23,741 nucleotides of DNA from Halobacteriovorax sp. (GCA_002686115.1 NZAF01000133.1:1-23741); one strand, 5' to 3'. Positions 7,395 through 14,835 are shown, numbered from the stretch's first letter. Numbers and translations are program-made. The notes: generated by a model not told the origin, from the letters alone.

Positions 7395-8563
7395 AATTTT
7401 TTAACTTTTGGTTTTCTTCTTTTCTGTGTCTTTGGTGGGATTAGCTCTTTCATTGACTCTAGTTTTCCAAAGCATAGTAACCTGTCATTTTCTTCTAGAG
7501 TTCTTTTATGTTTTGGGTTTGGAATTACTTTTCCGTCTCTATGTAGAGATAAAATAGTTATTTCTTTTTCTTCTAGAGCAGAATCAACAATAGTCTTTCC
7601 AATATATTCAGAACCTTTTGGAAGATGTATCTCAGTGATACCATAACCTTTGCTAACACTAAGTTTCTGTCTTAAATCAATCTCTGGGTAGTCAACTTGG
7701 GCTGCAATATAGTCAACAAATGCTCCTGCAATATCAAGCTTCGTACAACCTTCAATCCCTTCAAGTCCTGGAGAGGAGTTGATTTCCATAATTTGTGGAC
7801 CATCTTTTCCTTCTAGCATATCAACACCTGCGATACCTAGTCCCATAAGTTTTGCTGCTCTAATTGCAGTTTCCTTGTAAACCTCATCAAGTTCAACGAT
7901 CTCTGTCGATCCACCTCGATGAACATTACTTCTAAACTCCTGTCCCTTTGCAACTCTTCTCATTGCTGCCACAACTTGGTCACCAACTACAATTGCTCTA
8001 ATGTCTTTTCCTTTACTTTCTGCTACAAACTTTTGGATGAGAATATTTTGTTTTTGGCTTTGGAGTAATTCAATGATTGATGTGGCCATTTCTTGAGTTT
8101 CAGCAAGTAAAACACCAATTCCTTGAGTACCTTCAAGTAATTTAATAATAATAGGTGCACCACCAACTCTTTCAATCGCAGGTAGTACATCTTCTTTATT
8201 CTTAACAAAAGTCGTCGCCGGAATCCCTATCTTATGTCGACTTAGAATTTGAAAACTTCTAAGCTTATCTCTTGAATTTAAAATTCCATCTGCAGTATTA
8301 GGACAATAGACATCCATTTGCTGAAATTGTCTAACGATTGCTGTACCAAAATAAGTGATTGAAGTTCCCACTCGAGGTAATATAGCATCAAAGTGCGAGA
8401 TTCTTTTTTGCTTATAATAAAGGTCAGGCTCTCCAGCTTCAATGTCGATGGCAAATTTCATCGTATCTAAAACTTGTACAGAGTGTCCTCTTGATTTACA
8501 AGCTTCTACAAGCCTTCTTGTACTATAGTTTTTTGGTTCTCTTGAAAGAATTGCTAATTTCAT
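7391..8563 (-). CDS. RimK-type ATP-grasp amino-acid ligase fused to an RCK_C/TrkA-C-like domain
   Basis: A 390-residue protein; E. coli RimK has 300. Residues 1-295 are a complete RimK-type ATP-grasp ligase: an N-terminal pre-ATP-grasp domain, KLLEGTQGIGV with ATP-binding Lys141, DIRAIVVG (187-194), RSNVHRGG (211-218) and the metal-binding EINSSPGLEG (260-269). RimK adds Glu residues to the C-terminus of ribosomal protein S6; relatives make other alpha- or gamma-linked peptides. Residues about 306-372 (from GYGITEIHLPKGSEYIGKT to ENDRLLCFG) read as an RCK_C/TrkA-C domain, normally a ligand-sensing module of K+ transport regulators; a basic tail follows. Such a domain could make the ligase responsive to a small ligand or ion, which is inference. 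The start has GAGGAC 4 nt upstream. First gene of a two-gene operon with the zinc deacylase. Whether S6 is the target is unproven. Confidence 0.9.
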   Translation of the reverse strand: MKLAILSREPKNYSTRRLVEACKSRGHSVQVLDTMKFAIDIEAGEPDLYYKQKRISHFDAILPRVGTSITYFGTAIVRQFQQMDVYCPNTADGILNSRDKLRSFQILSRHKIGIPATTFVKNKEDVLPAIERVGGAPIIIKLLEGTQGIGVLLAETQEMATSIIELLQSQKQNILIQKFVAESKGKDIRAIVVGDQVVAAMRRVAKGQEFRSNVHRGGSTEIVELDEVYKETAIRAAKLMGLGIAGVDMLEGKDGPQIMEINSSPGLEGIEGCTKLDIAGAFVDYIAAQVDYPEIDLRQKLSVSKGYGITEIHLPKGSEYIGKTIVDSALEEKEITILSLHRDGKVIPNPKHKRTLEENDRLLCFGKLESMKELIPPKTQKRRKPKVKKL

Positions 8564-8730
8564 TTTGTCCTCTTTAAAAAATTAAAATGCAGTATAATCA
8601 AAGCACGTTGAAAGCCTCTAGGCAACAATTCTTAAGTAATCTCTTCAAACTTAGTAGAGAGTGTTTGTAGGTTTTTGCTCGGTGTGCAAAATCACGAGGT
8701 ATGTTATTATTAGTGAAAGGATTTTAATTC
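8564..8730. promoter_or_regulatory. Divergent promoter region between rimK-like gene and mgtE
   Basis: 167 nt between divergent starts. For the minus-strand rimK-like gene, TATACT (read on the minus strand, 8591-8596) preceded by TGAT is a plausible extended -10 about 28 nt from the start codon, without a clear -35. The plus strand also shows TATAAT at 8593-8598, which would give mgtE a leader of about 125 nt; closer candidates near 8700-8710 are weak. A small inverted repeat GCCT-ct-AGGC lies at 8613-8622 between them. The leader is too short for a typical M-box Mg2+ riboswitch and I see no matching fold. Confidence 0.4.
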
Positions 8731-10107
8731 ATGGAAGCAAACATATCGGAGATTGATACTCTTAAACTCGAAGCAAAATCACTTATTCAAAAATATAAGA
8801 GTGATAAGTCTTCAATACATCCTTTTGATCTAAAGGAAGTTGTTCTCGAACTTAGAGAACTTGACGAAAATGATTACCTAAAAACTCTTAGGTTGATCCC
8901 TAATGATCTTTTAGCTGAAGTTATTGCTGAAATGCCTGACCATCTTCAAGGTGAGGCATCTGAAAAGATTCGAAAAAGTAAACTTATTAAGATTACTGAA
9001 GAGATGGACACCGATGATGCCGCGACATTTATTAAAAATGTTAGTGAGCAAAGTCAGAGTCTCGCTGAGGATATTCTTCAGCATATCACACCGATAGAGC
9101 AGGAAGTCATTCGAAATCTTATTTCTTATGATGAAGATGTTGCAGGTGCTCATATGCAGACAGAACTTTTTTCTGTTCATGAGACAGAGGTTGTCGGTGA
9201 TGCAATTAAGAGACTTAGAAGATTAAAAAATGAAGGTGAGATACAAGATATTTCTCAGGTATTTATTTTAAATAGTGAAGATAAATTTGTATGTTCTATA
9301 GGGGTTGAAGAATTAGTTTTAATTAATCCAAATGACTCTTTTAAGTCTGGGCTTGATAGTGGTAAGTATCGAAGAAATGAAGTTGTTGCAGATCACTTTG
9401 AAGACTTAAAAGAAGTTTTAGAAAAAGCCCTCGATTATAACTTATCAGTTATTCCTGTCGTTAATGAAAATCATCTATTACTTGGGCGAATCACATCAGA
9501 TGATATTTACGACTTTATCGAATCACAAGCAACAGAAGACATGTATGGTCTTGCAGGTGTAAATGCAGAGGTTGAGCAGACTGATGATCTTTTTGAGGTT
9601 GCAAAGACAAGGGCCACTTGGTTAGGTGTTAATCTTGTGACCGCTATTTTAGCTTCTTATGTTGTTGCTTTATTTGATTCAACAATTCAGTCATATGTAT
9701 CACTTGCTATTCTTATGCCTATCGTTGCATCAATGGGAGGAAATGCTGGAACACAAAGTTTGACAGTTACTGTTAGACAGCTCTCTATTGGTGAAATTGA
9801 TTTTGAGGATGCGATAGATACTTTAAAAAAAGAAGTCATTCTTGCTACTGGCAATGGTTTTCTTTTTGCGCTTGTTATTGGAGTTCTTTCTTATTTGTGG
9901 TTTAAAATGCCTCTTTTAGGTGTGGTAATTGCACTATCTACTGTTCTAAACTTGGTGATTGCTGGCTTCTTTGGCGCTGTCATTCCACTTGTCTTAATGA
10001 AGGCAAAAATTGACCCGGCAGTTGCTAGTACCGTTGTACTAACAACCATCACAGATATATTTGGTTTCTTGAGTTTCTTAGGACTTGCAAAAATTTTATT
10101 AGTATAA
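8731..10107 (+). CDS. mgtE: Magnesium transporter MgtE
   Basis: A 458-residue MgtE of normal length and full domain order: a helical MgtE N domain (about 34-130), two CBS domains (about 135-195 and 205-265), a connecting plug helix (about 270-290) and five C-terminal membrane helices from about 295. The family signature is clear at 329-349 (MPIVASMGGNAGTQSLTV), and TTITDIFGF near the end carries Asp442, which corresponds to the Mg2+-binding pore aspartate of Thermus MgtE. MgtE is a dimeric Mg2+ channel closed by Mg2+ binding to the N and CBS domains. ATG 8731 has AAGGA about 9 nt upstream. The gene stands alone between a divergent rimK-like operon and the convergent dksA-like gene (5 nt gap). 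This is the second Mg-type transporter in the window, after the CorA-like one. Confidence 0.96.
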   Translation: MEANISEIDTLKLEAKSLIQKYKSDKSSIHPFDLKEVVLELRELDENDYLKTLRLIPNDLLAEVIAEMPDHLQGEASEKIRKSKLIKITEEMDTDDAATFIKNVSEQSQSLAEDILQHITPIEQEVIRNLISYDEDVAGAHMQTELFSVHETEVVGDAIKRLRRLKNEGEIQDISQVFILNSEDKFVCSIGVEELVLINPNDSFKSGLDSGKYRRNEVVADHFEDLKEVLEKALDYNLSVIPVVNENHLLLGRITSDDIYDFIESQATEDMYGLAGVNAEVEQTDDLFEVAKTRATWLGVNLVTAILASYVVALFDSTIQSYVSLAILMPIVASMGGNAGTQSLTVTVRQLSIGEIDFEDAIDTLKKEVILATGNGFLFALVIGVLSYLWFKMPLLGVVIALSTVLNLVIAGFFGAVIPLVLMKAKIDPAVASTVVLTTITDIFGFLSFLGLAKILLV

Positions 10108-10112
10108 AAAGA

Positions 10113-10496
10113 TTAAGCCTGTTTAGAGTTCTTTTTTGCTAGCTCTTGCTCTTCTTGGCAGTCTCGACATAATTCAGTTGTTGGAGTTGCAAGCAGTCTT
10201 TTATAAGGGATCTCACAAGAGCAGTCTTCACATATTCCATATTCTCCATTTGAAATCCTATGAAGTGAGCGGATAATTTTCTCTAAATATCGTGTTTCTC
10301 TATTAACGAAGCGATTATTTTCATCTTGTTCTTTCTCTGCAGAGGCAATATCAGTGAGATCACTCAAATGATTTAACTCTAGTGTAAAACGATTATGTTC
10401 TTTTATTGAATTTAAAGCTAATTGCTTCTGAGTTTTTAGAAGTAATGTTAATTCTTCTAGATTTTCTGGGCTTAATTGTTCTTCATTATTTTTCAT
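10113..10496 (-). CDS. DksA/TraR-family zinc-finger transcription factor
   Basis: A 127-residue DksA-like protein, a little shorter than E. coli DksA (151). Residues about 12-80 form the coiled coil; its tip has D46-x-x-D49-x-A51, matching the DxxDxA motif that E. coli DksA inserts into the RNA polymerase secondary channel. The zinc finger is complete: Cys89 and Cys92, then Cys110 and Cys113, in GICEDC ... LCRDC. These features indicate a functional polymerase-binding regulator that may work with ppGpp, rather than only a zinc-finger relative. The start is preceded by GAGGGAG. The upstream SET-domain gene ends 22 nt before the start on the same strand, so the two may be co-transcribed; mgtE converges with a 5 nt gap. 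Whether it is the organism's main DksA cannot be told from one locus. Confidence 0.93.
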   Translation of the reverse strand: MKNNEEQLSPENLEELTLLLKTQKQLALNSIKEHNRFTLELNHLSDLTDIASAEKEQDENNRFVNRETRYLEKIIRSLHRISNGEYGICEDCSCEIPYKRLLATPTTELCRDCQEEQELAKKNSKQA

Positions 10497-10518
10497 AGCT
10501 CCCTCATAATTAAAACAT

Positions 10519-10995
10519 TTAAAAGATAAAACTCGTATCCGGTCTTCCTGATCTCATAATCAGTTTACTCACTTCTTCAATAATAGCGTCTTTAGATTTT
10601 GCCTTTTTTAATCTTTTTGAAAAATTAAAATCATTTTTATCAAATGAAAGAGAATAATTTTTAAAAATCTCTTCATCTTTTTTGATATTTTTTATAGCAA
10701 CCATAGTTAGATCATCAACATAGGCGATGTTTGGATCATCAGAGTGTTTTATATATCTTGAATTATCATTCAAGTAAAAGATTGTTCCCGACCTAATATA
10801 TGAGAAGTTTATAAATTCTAATATTGACTCTATACTCATCTTTTCTAGAATTCTACAAAAGTCACTTTTCCAAAAGGTTTTAGTTGTATTGGAATTATAG
10901 GTCCATACTTCCTGGCCTTTTTTGATATCTGATGCGGCAAAGAGTCCTAGGCCGTCATTTCCTGAATAGAGTATTTTAGTTTTAATGAGTAACAT
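10519..10995 (-). CDS. Small bacterial SET-domain protein (putative lysine methyltransferase)
   Basis: A 158-residue protein that is mostly a SET domain. The N-terminal part has the GLGLFAASDIKKGQEV pattern (15-30) typical of SET N-terminal strands. The SAM-binding, pseudoknot-forming motif appears as RYIKHSDDPNIAY (80-92), where the usual Asn of N-H-S is replaced by Lys, and the C-terminal motif as IKKDEEIFKNYS (104-115) with the conserved Tyr114. SET domains are mainly eukaryotic protein-lysine methyltransferases but also occur in bacteria; the substrate here is unknown. There is no post-SET cysteine cluster. The start has a weak ribosome site (GGAAGTGAAAG). A terminator-like hairpin lies 25 nt upstream, so expression may depend on read-through from the small secreted genes or on an unseen promoter. 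The dksA-like gene follows 22 nt downstream. Confidence 0.8.
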   Translation of the reverse strand: MLLIKTKILYSGNDGLGLFAASDIKKGQEVWTYNSNTTKTFWKSDFCRILEKMSIESILEFINFSYIRSGTIFYLNDNSRYIKHSDDPNIAYVDDLTMVAIKNIKKDEEIFKNYSLSFDKNDFNFSKRLKKAKSKDAIIEEVSKLIMRSGRPDTSFIF

Positions 10996-11013
10996 CTTTC
11001 ACTTCCATTCATT

Positions 11014-11040
11014 TATAAAGAGGGGCGTTGCACCCCTCAT
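11014..11040 (-). terminator. Rho-independent terminator for the small secreted-protein operon
   Basis: Read on the minus strand, GAGGGG, a 7 nt loop and CCCCTC form a perfect 6 bp GC-rich stem (11020-11038), followed by TTTATAAAT. It lies 23 nt after the stop codon of the acidic secreted-protein gene. The T-tract is short, so termination may be partial; this matters because the SET gene starts only 25 nt further on. The plus strand lacks a T-tract after the stem. Confidence 0.7.
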
Positions 11041-11062
11041 TTTGAACTCTTAATATCTATCC

Positions 11063-11254
11063 TTACTCTTGATCAGACAGGCTATTAATGAGAAGTTCAT
11101 CTTCTCCTACCTCAACATCCGTTGGAGCGGCAGAAGTTTCTTCTAGTGTCGTTTCTGTGGCGATACTTCCGAAATCTGATTCAGAACCAGCATCTTCATC
11201 AGCATACACAAAAGAAATAGTTAGTAGTAAAACAAGTAGTAGTTTTTTTAACAT
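11063..11254 (-). CDS. Tiny secreted acidic protein
   Basis: A 63-residue protein I do not recognise. Residues 1-18 form a clear signal peptide (MLKK, then a Leu-rich core, ending VYA), leaving a mature chain of 45 residues from DEDAG. The mature part holds 15 Asp/Glu and no Lys, Arg or His, many Ser and Thr, and no Cys; it is probably disordered. The start is well supported by AAGGAG with 6-7 nt spacing. It lies 13 nt downstream of a second tiny secreted protein that is strongly basic, and before a terminator-like hairpin. Role unknown; exported to periplasm or outside. Confidence 0.75.
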   Translation of the reverse strand: MLKKLLLVLLLTISFVYADEDAGSESDFGSIATETTLEETSAAPTDVEVGEDELLINSLSDQE

Positions 11255-11267
11255 GACGATCTCCTTA

Positions 11268-11498
11268 TTAATTTAGTGATAACTTTTTCACTTTCTTTTT
11301 CTTAGCTGTTTGGCACCATTTAACTTTCTTATCTTCATTAAACTTTTTCATGTTCTTTACGCAAAGGTGAGTTCTCTTTTTATTTGCTACTTTGTCACAT
11401 GAAATAGCTGTGCGTTTTTTATCTCTACAAGTATAATCTTTTGATGCCAGAGCATTAGTTGCTAAAAGTACTAAAGCCGTCATAAGTAGTGTTTTCAT
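11268..11498 (-). CDS. Tiny secreted basic four-cysteine protein
   Basis: A 76-residue protein without a recognised family. I chose ATG 11498 rather than the upstream ATG 11522 because it has AAGGA about 7 nt upstream and begins directly with a signal peptide (MKTLLMTALVLLATNALA, residues 1-18). The mature chain of 58 residues has 21 Lys/Arg against 5 Asp/Glu and four Cys (mature positions 6, 16, 28, 44), which could make two disulfides after export; the C-terminus is a Lys cluster (KKKKVKK). It is the first gene of a two-gene operon with the acidic secreted protein, read from a promoter at about 11537-11565. A nucleic-acid-, membrane- or partner-binding role is conceivable, but this is inference only. 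Confidence 0.75.
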   Translation of the reverse strand: MKTLLMTALVLLATNALASKDYTCRDKKRTAISCDKVANKKRTHLCVKNMKKFNEDKKVKWCQTAKKKKVKKLSLN

Positions 11499-11536
11499 TC
11501 GTCTTCCTTTTACGTTGCACAATTACAACTGAAGTT

Positions 11537-11565
11537 ATTATCGTGCTTTTTAAAACTTTGGTAAA
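11537..11565 (-). promoter_or_regulatory. Promoter for the secreted-protein pair
   Basis: On the minus strand TTTACC (11560-11565) and GATAAT (11537-11542) are separated by exactly 17 nt, a good sigma-70-type arrangement, and lie about 40 nt upstream of the basic-protein start. The -35 element overlaps the divergent lysR promoter and the inverted repeat at 11551-11574. Confidence 0.6.
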
Positions 11566-11574
11566 ATCGTTTTA
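11551..11574. promoter_or_regulatory. Inverted repeat TAAAAC-N12-GTTTTA, candidate LysR-type operator
   Basis: A perfect 6 bp inverted repeat with a 12 nt spacer sits between the divergent lysR gene and the secreted-protein pair. LysR regulators usually bind dyads of this size (T-N11-A type) near their own promoters. It covers the -35 elements of both candidate promoters, so one bound regulator could control both directions. Its AT-only character means chance cannot be excluded. Confidence 0.45.
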
Positions 11575-11588
11575 TTTCCTGTTATAAT
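11558..11588 (+). promoter_or_regulatory. Promoter for the lysR-led operon
   Basis: TATAAT at 11583-11588 is a perfect -10 element, with a poor -35 candidate TTGGTA at 11558-11563 (19 nt spacing). Transcription would start near 11595, about 27 nt before the lysR ATG. The weak -35 fits an activated or autoregulated promoter. Confidence 0.6.
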
Positions 11589-11621
11589 TAGGTTAAAATT
11601 AAGAAAATTATTGAGGTTATT

Positions 11622-12491
11622 ATGGATCGCTTAAATTACAGTCACTTATTCTATTTTTATGTAGTTGCAAAAGAAGGTTCAATTAAGGGGGCTTCTGAAA
11701 AACTATATGTTACTCAGCCTACAATTAGCGATCAGCTAAAGCTCTTAGAGGAGTTTTTTGATTGTAAATTATTTGATCGTCGAAATCGTAGTCTCTATCT
11801 GACAAAAGAAGGTGAGCTTGCCCTTAAGTACGCACAAAAAATCTTTGATATGGGAACTGAGCTTACGTTTAGACTGAGGAATAAGATTCAACTGCCTAAA
11901 ACCTCTCTAGATATTGGTATCACTCACTTTATGTCTCATTACTTTTTATATGAGACGGTGACGCCTTTATTTGGACAGGAGAATGTATCGATAAATTTTA
12001 AAGAAGATGAAAGACATTTACTGCTTGCAGACTTAGAAGAAGAGAAAATTGATATGGTATTTACAGACTCCAAAGATGCTCTATCTACTAATATGGATGC
12101 ATACCGTGTTGGCGTAAATAAAACTTTTGCTATTGCACATAAGAAATTTAGAAAGTTTAAAAAAGATTTTCCTGAATCTTTAAATTCTATACCTTACTTT
12201 AACTATACCAATGAGACATTCTTAAAATATGAAGTAGAACTCTTCTTTTCTAAGAATTCAATCTCTCCAAAAGTCATAGGAGAAGGGGATGATATTGATC
12301 TTTTTCAAGCTGTCACCGAGCAGGGGCTAGCATTTACAATTGTGCCTGAAGTCGCAAAAAATAGGATTTGCAAGAATAATAAAGATGTTATTGTATTAGG
12401 GGAATTAGAAGAGCTACAGACTTCAGTTTGGGGTATTGTTAAGAAAAGCTATAAAGGGCTTGGATATAAATTATTAAAGAAGGAATTATGA
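11622..12491 (+). CDS. LysR-type transcriptional regulator, NhaR-like
   Basis: A 289-residue LysR-type regulator. The N-terminal winged helix-turn-helix (about 4-62) begins LNYSHLFYFYVVAKEGSI, and contains ASEKLYVTQPTISDQLKLLE; this NYxHLxYF opening is typical of E. coli NhaR, which responds to Na+. Residues about 90-285 are the ligand-binding domain. The start is supported by GAGG 5 nt upstream. Unlike most LysR genes, which are divergent from their targets, this one is the first gene of the operon it probably controls: the next gene starts 1 nt after its stop codon. A dyad just upstream may be its binding site. The signal may be ionic (by analogy to NhaR) or a metabolite of the pathway; neither is shown by the sequence. 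Confidence 0.92.
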   Translation: MDRLNYSHLFYFYVVAKEGSIKGASEKLYVTQPTISDQLKLLEEFFDCKLFDRRNRSLYLTKEGELALKYAQKIFDMGTELTFRLRNKIQLPKTSLDIGITHFMSHYFLYETVTPLFGQENVSINFKEDERHLLLADLEEEKIDMVFTDSKDALSTNMDAYRVGVNKTFAIAHKKFRKFKKDFPESLNSIPYFNYTNETFLKYEVELFFSKNSISPKVIGEGDDIDLFQAVTEQGLAFTIVPEVAKNRICKNNKDVIVLGELEELQTSVWGIVKKSYKGLGYKLLKKEL

Positions 12492-12492
12492 A

Positions 12493-13917
12493 ATGAAAAA
12501 TGAAATTGAGGTTATGACGCCAGATAATTTTGAGGCGGAAACTCATTTTTACCCAAAGGCCTTAAATGCACAATTGCATCCAATGGTTAGTCATTTTATT
12601 AATCTTGACCATGAAAGATTAATTAAAAGATATATACATCTTAATCCTCAGGTTAAAGAAGAAAGCTTGCGTGAAGTTTTAACTTATCAAAGTCGATACT
12701 TCTTCTGGGGTGGTGCGGATTTATTCTATACAACAACTGAGGAGGGAAATAGAAGGATGGTTGTTCTTGAGACAAACTCATGCCCATCTGGACAAAAATC
12801 GATGCCACCAAGAAATGATTCAGATGAGCATCGAGGATATCGTTACTTGATTGAAGAATCTTTCTTACCGGCACTTAAAAAAAGAAGACTTCCTGAGGGA
12901 AAGCTTGCGGTTATTTATGATAAGAATTATATGGAAACATCAGGTTATGCTCAAACCCTTTCTGATTTAACGGGTGAAGACGTTTTACTTATTCCACATT
13001 ATCATGGAGAGAATCAGCATCTCTCTTTTTCTGATGGAATTCTCTATGTAAAAAAAGATGGTGAATCAATTCCGATAAGAGCAGCATTTCGTTATGTCAC
13101 GCAGAAGCCATGGAATAGAATTCCTCCAACATCTAAGACTTTTATCTTTAACTCGACACTCGTATGTCTTTCTGGTGGAAGAAATAAGTTATTAGCGAAT
13201 AAGGCCTATGAAATTTATAACTCTGAGTTAGCTGGAAGTGGATTGTCGATTAATATGCCAGAGACAATAAAGGATGTATCCAAACTTGAAATACCTCTTT
13301 GGGTTAAAAAGTTTGGTGGCAAAGCTGTTGTGAAAAATCCATATTCAAATGCTGGTCAAGGAGTTTTTACCATTACAAATGAAGATGAACTGAATAAGTT
13401 TATGGAGAGTGAATACTCTTATGATCAATTTATTGTTCAAAGTTTAATTGGTCATTATGAATGGAGTTCCCATAGTTCTCTTGGGCGTTATTTTCATATT
13501 GGAACTATTCCTAATAAAAAAGGTCACATCTATATTGCTGACCTGAGAATGATGGCCTATTCATCGCCTAAGGGATTTTTTCCATGTGCTGTGTACGCAA
13601 GAAGAGCTCTGGAGCCTCTTAGTAGTGAAGTGCCAAAAGATAGTTGGAAAGTTCTTGGAACTAATTTATCACAAAAGCTTGGCGAGAATGAGTGGAGTTC
13701 AGATACTAAAAGACTAATGCTTATGGATAGAAAAGACTTCAACAGTCTTGGAATTGGTATTGATGATCTTATTGAAGCATATATTCAAACAGTTCTTAGT
13801 ATTATTGCCATTGATAAGATGGCCCAGAACCTAGTTAATAAAAAAGGTGCCTTTAGGCATAAGCTATTTAAGTCATTAGACAATGATAAATCATTATTAG
13901 ATGAGATCATGAGGTAA
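12493..13917 (+). CDS. Unrecognised protein with ATP-grasp-like features
   Basis: A 474-residue soluble protein I cannot assign to a named family. Points that recall ATP-grasp ligases: VVKNPYSNAGQGVFTI at 279-294 resembles the glycine-rich ATP-binding loop with a preceding Lys (281); DQFIVQSLIG at 311-320 resembles the adenine-contact strand; ADLRMMAYSS at 349-358 resembles the D-x-R strand of RimK/GshB-type enzymes. The N-terminal half has a conserved-looking VLETNSCPSGQKSMPPR (91-107). No signal peptide or membrane helix. Its place 1 nt after lysR and 3 nt before a RimK-type ligase supports a role in the same peptide/amide-forming pathway. It may be a second ligase making the substrate of the first; alternatively an unrelated enzyme or a non-catalytic partner. 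ATP-grasp membership is moderate confidence, function unknown. Confidence 0.75.
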   Translation: MKNEIEVMTPDNFEAETHFYPKALNAQLHPMVSHFINLDHERLIKRYIHLNPQVKEESLREVLTYQSRYFFWGGADLFYTTTEEGNRRMVVLETNSCPSGQKSMPPRNDSDEHRGYRYLIEESFLPALKKRRLPEGKLAVIYDKNYMETSGYAQTLSDLTGEDVLLIPHYHGENQHLSFSDGILYVKKDGESIPIRAAFRYVTQKPWNRIPPTSKTFIFNSTLVCLSGGRNKLLANKAYEIYNSELAGSGLSINMPETIKDVSKLEIPLWVKKFGGKAVVKNPYSNAGQGVFTITNEDELNKFMESEYSYDQFIVQSLIGHYEWSSHSSLGRYFHIGTIPNKKGHIYIADLRMMAYSSPKGFFPCAVYARRALEPLSSEVPKDSWKVLGTNLSQKLGENEWSSDTKRLMLMDRKDFNSLGIGIDDLIEAYIQTVLSIIAIDKMAQNLVNKKGAFRHKLFKSLDNDKSLLDEIMR

Positions 13918-13920
13918 GAA

Positions 13921-14835
13921 ATGAAAATTGGACTTTTAAGTAAAACACCAGACAATTACTCAAACTCTAGATTAATAGAAGAAGCTGCCAAAAGAGATAT
14001 TGAAGTCTTACCAATCGATTATAGTCATTGTGACTTAATTATTGATCCACTTCATCCAGATATATTCTATAAAGGAGAATCTTTAAAACATCTTGATGCA
14101 GTCGTTCCTAGAGTCGGGATTATTAAGAGTACTTATGGCATGGCCGTTATAAGACAGTTTGAAGCACTTAATATTTACTGTTTAAATAGTTCTCTTGGTA
14201 TATCTAGGGCCCGCGATAAAATGCGTACTTTACAGCTTCTGGCCCAAAAGAATCTTCCTTTTCCAAGTTCAGCGGTTGCTAATGATTCAATGGCAGGGCC
14301 GAAACTACTACATCATGTTGGTGGTGTGCCAACAGTGATGAAGTTAACAGAAGGGATGCAAGGAAAAGGAACGGTACTTGCTGAAACAGAGAATTCAGCG
14401 AAATCAATTATAGAAGCCTTCAGTATGATGAATACGAATCTCATCCTACAAAGGTTCATCAAGGAGTCAAAAGGGACAGATATTAGAGCTTTCGTTTTAA
14501 ATGGAAAGGTCGTCGCATCAATAAGTCGAAGTTCTGAAGATGATTTTAGATCAAATCTACATCTTGGTGGAAAGGCCATTACAATAAAGCTCACCCCTAA
14601 GGAAAGAGAAATAGCAGTAAAAGCAGCAAAAGAATTTAAACTAAATATGGCAGGCATTGATATCTTACGAAGTGATGACGGTCCTCTTATTTTAGAGGTA
14701 AATGCATGTCCAGGTTTAGAAGGAGTTGAAAAGACAACAGGAACAAATATAGCAGAAAAAATAGTTGAGTTTTTACTAGAACATAGTGAACAAGTGAAAA
14801 CTAAACCAAATTATCACAAGAAAACTTCATTATAA
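13921..14835 (+). CDS. RimK-type ATP-grasp amino-acid ligase, copy 2
   Basis: A 304-residue RimK-type ligase, about the same length as E. coli RimK (300). It contains the pre-ATP-grasp domain, KLTEGMQGKGTVLAE with ATP-binding Lys141, DIRAFVLNG (187-195), FRSNLHLGG (209-217) and the metal-binding EVNACPGLEG (259-268). It aligns along its whole length with the first RimK-type protein at 7391-8563, including the MKLAILS/MKIGLLS opening, but lacks the RCK_C-like C-terminal domain. RimK relatives join amino acids to a carboxylate with ATP; whether this one modifies S6, another protein or a small peptide is open. AGGTAAGAA precedes the ATG. It lies 3 nt after the ATP-grasp-like gene and 30 nt before its zinc deacylase partner, the same order as in the first pair. 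Confidence 0.92.
   Translation: MKIGLLSKTPDNYSNSRLIEEAAKRDIEVLPIDYSHCDLIIDPLHPDIFYKGESLKHLDAVVPRVGIIKSTYGMAVIRQFEALNIYCLNSSLGISRARDKMRTLQLLAQKNLPFPSSAVANDSMAGPKLLHHVGGVPTVMKLTEGMQGKGTVLAETENSAKSIIEAFSMMNTNLILQRFIKESKGTDIRAFVLNGKVVASISRSSEDDFRSNLHLGGKAITIKLTPKEREIAVKAAKEFKLNMAGIDILRSDDGPLILEVNACPGLEGVEKTTGTNIAEKIVEFLLEHSEQVKTKPNYHKKTSL

Noticed and set aside
8564..8730. Possible Mg2+ riboswitch (M-box) upstream of mgtE
   Set aside because: Even the longest plausible leader is about 125 nt, shorter than a usual M-box with its expression platform, and no long paired stems or terminator hairpin were seen.
14313..14657. 114-codon minus-strand frame within the second rimK-like gene
   Set aside because: It lies wholly opposite a well-supported ATP-grasp gene and its product has no recognisable domain.
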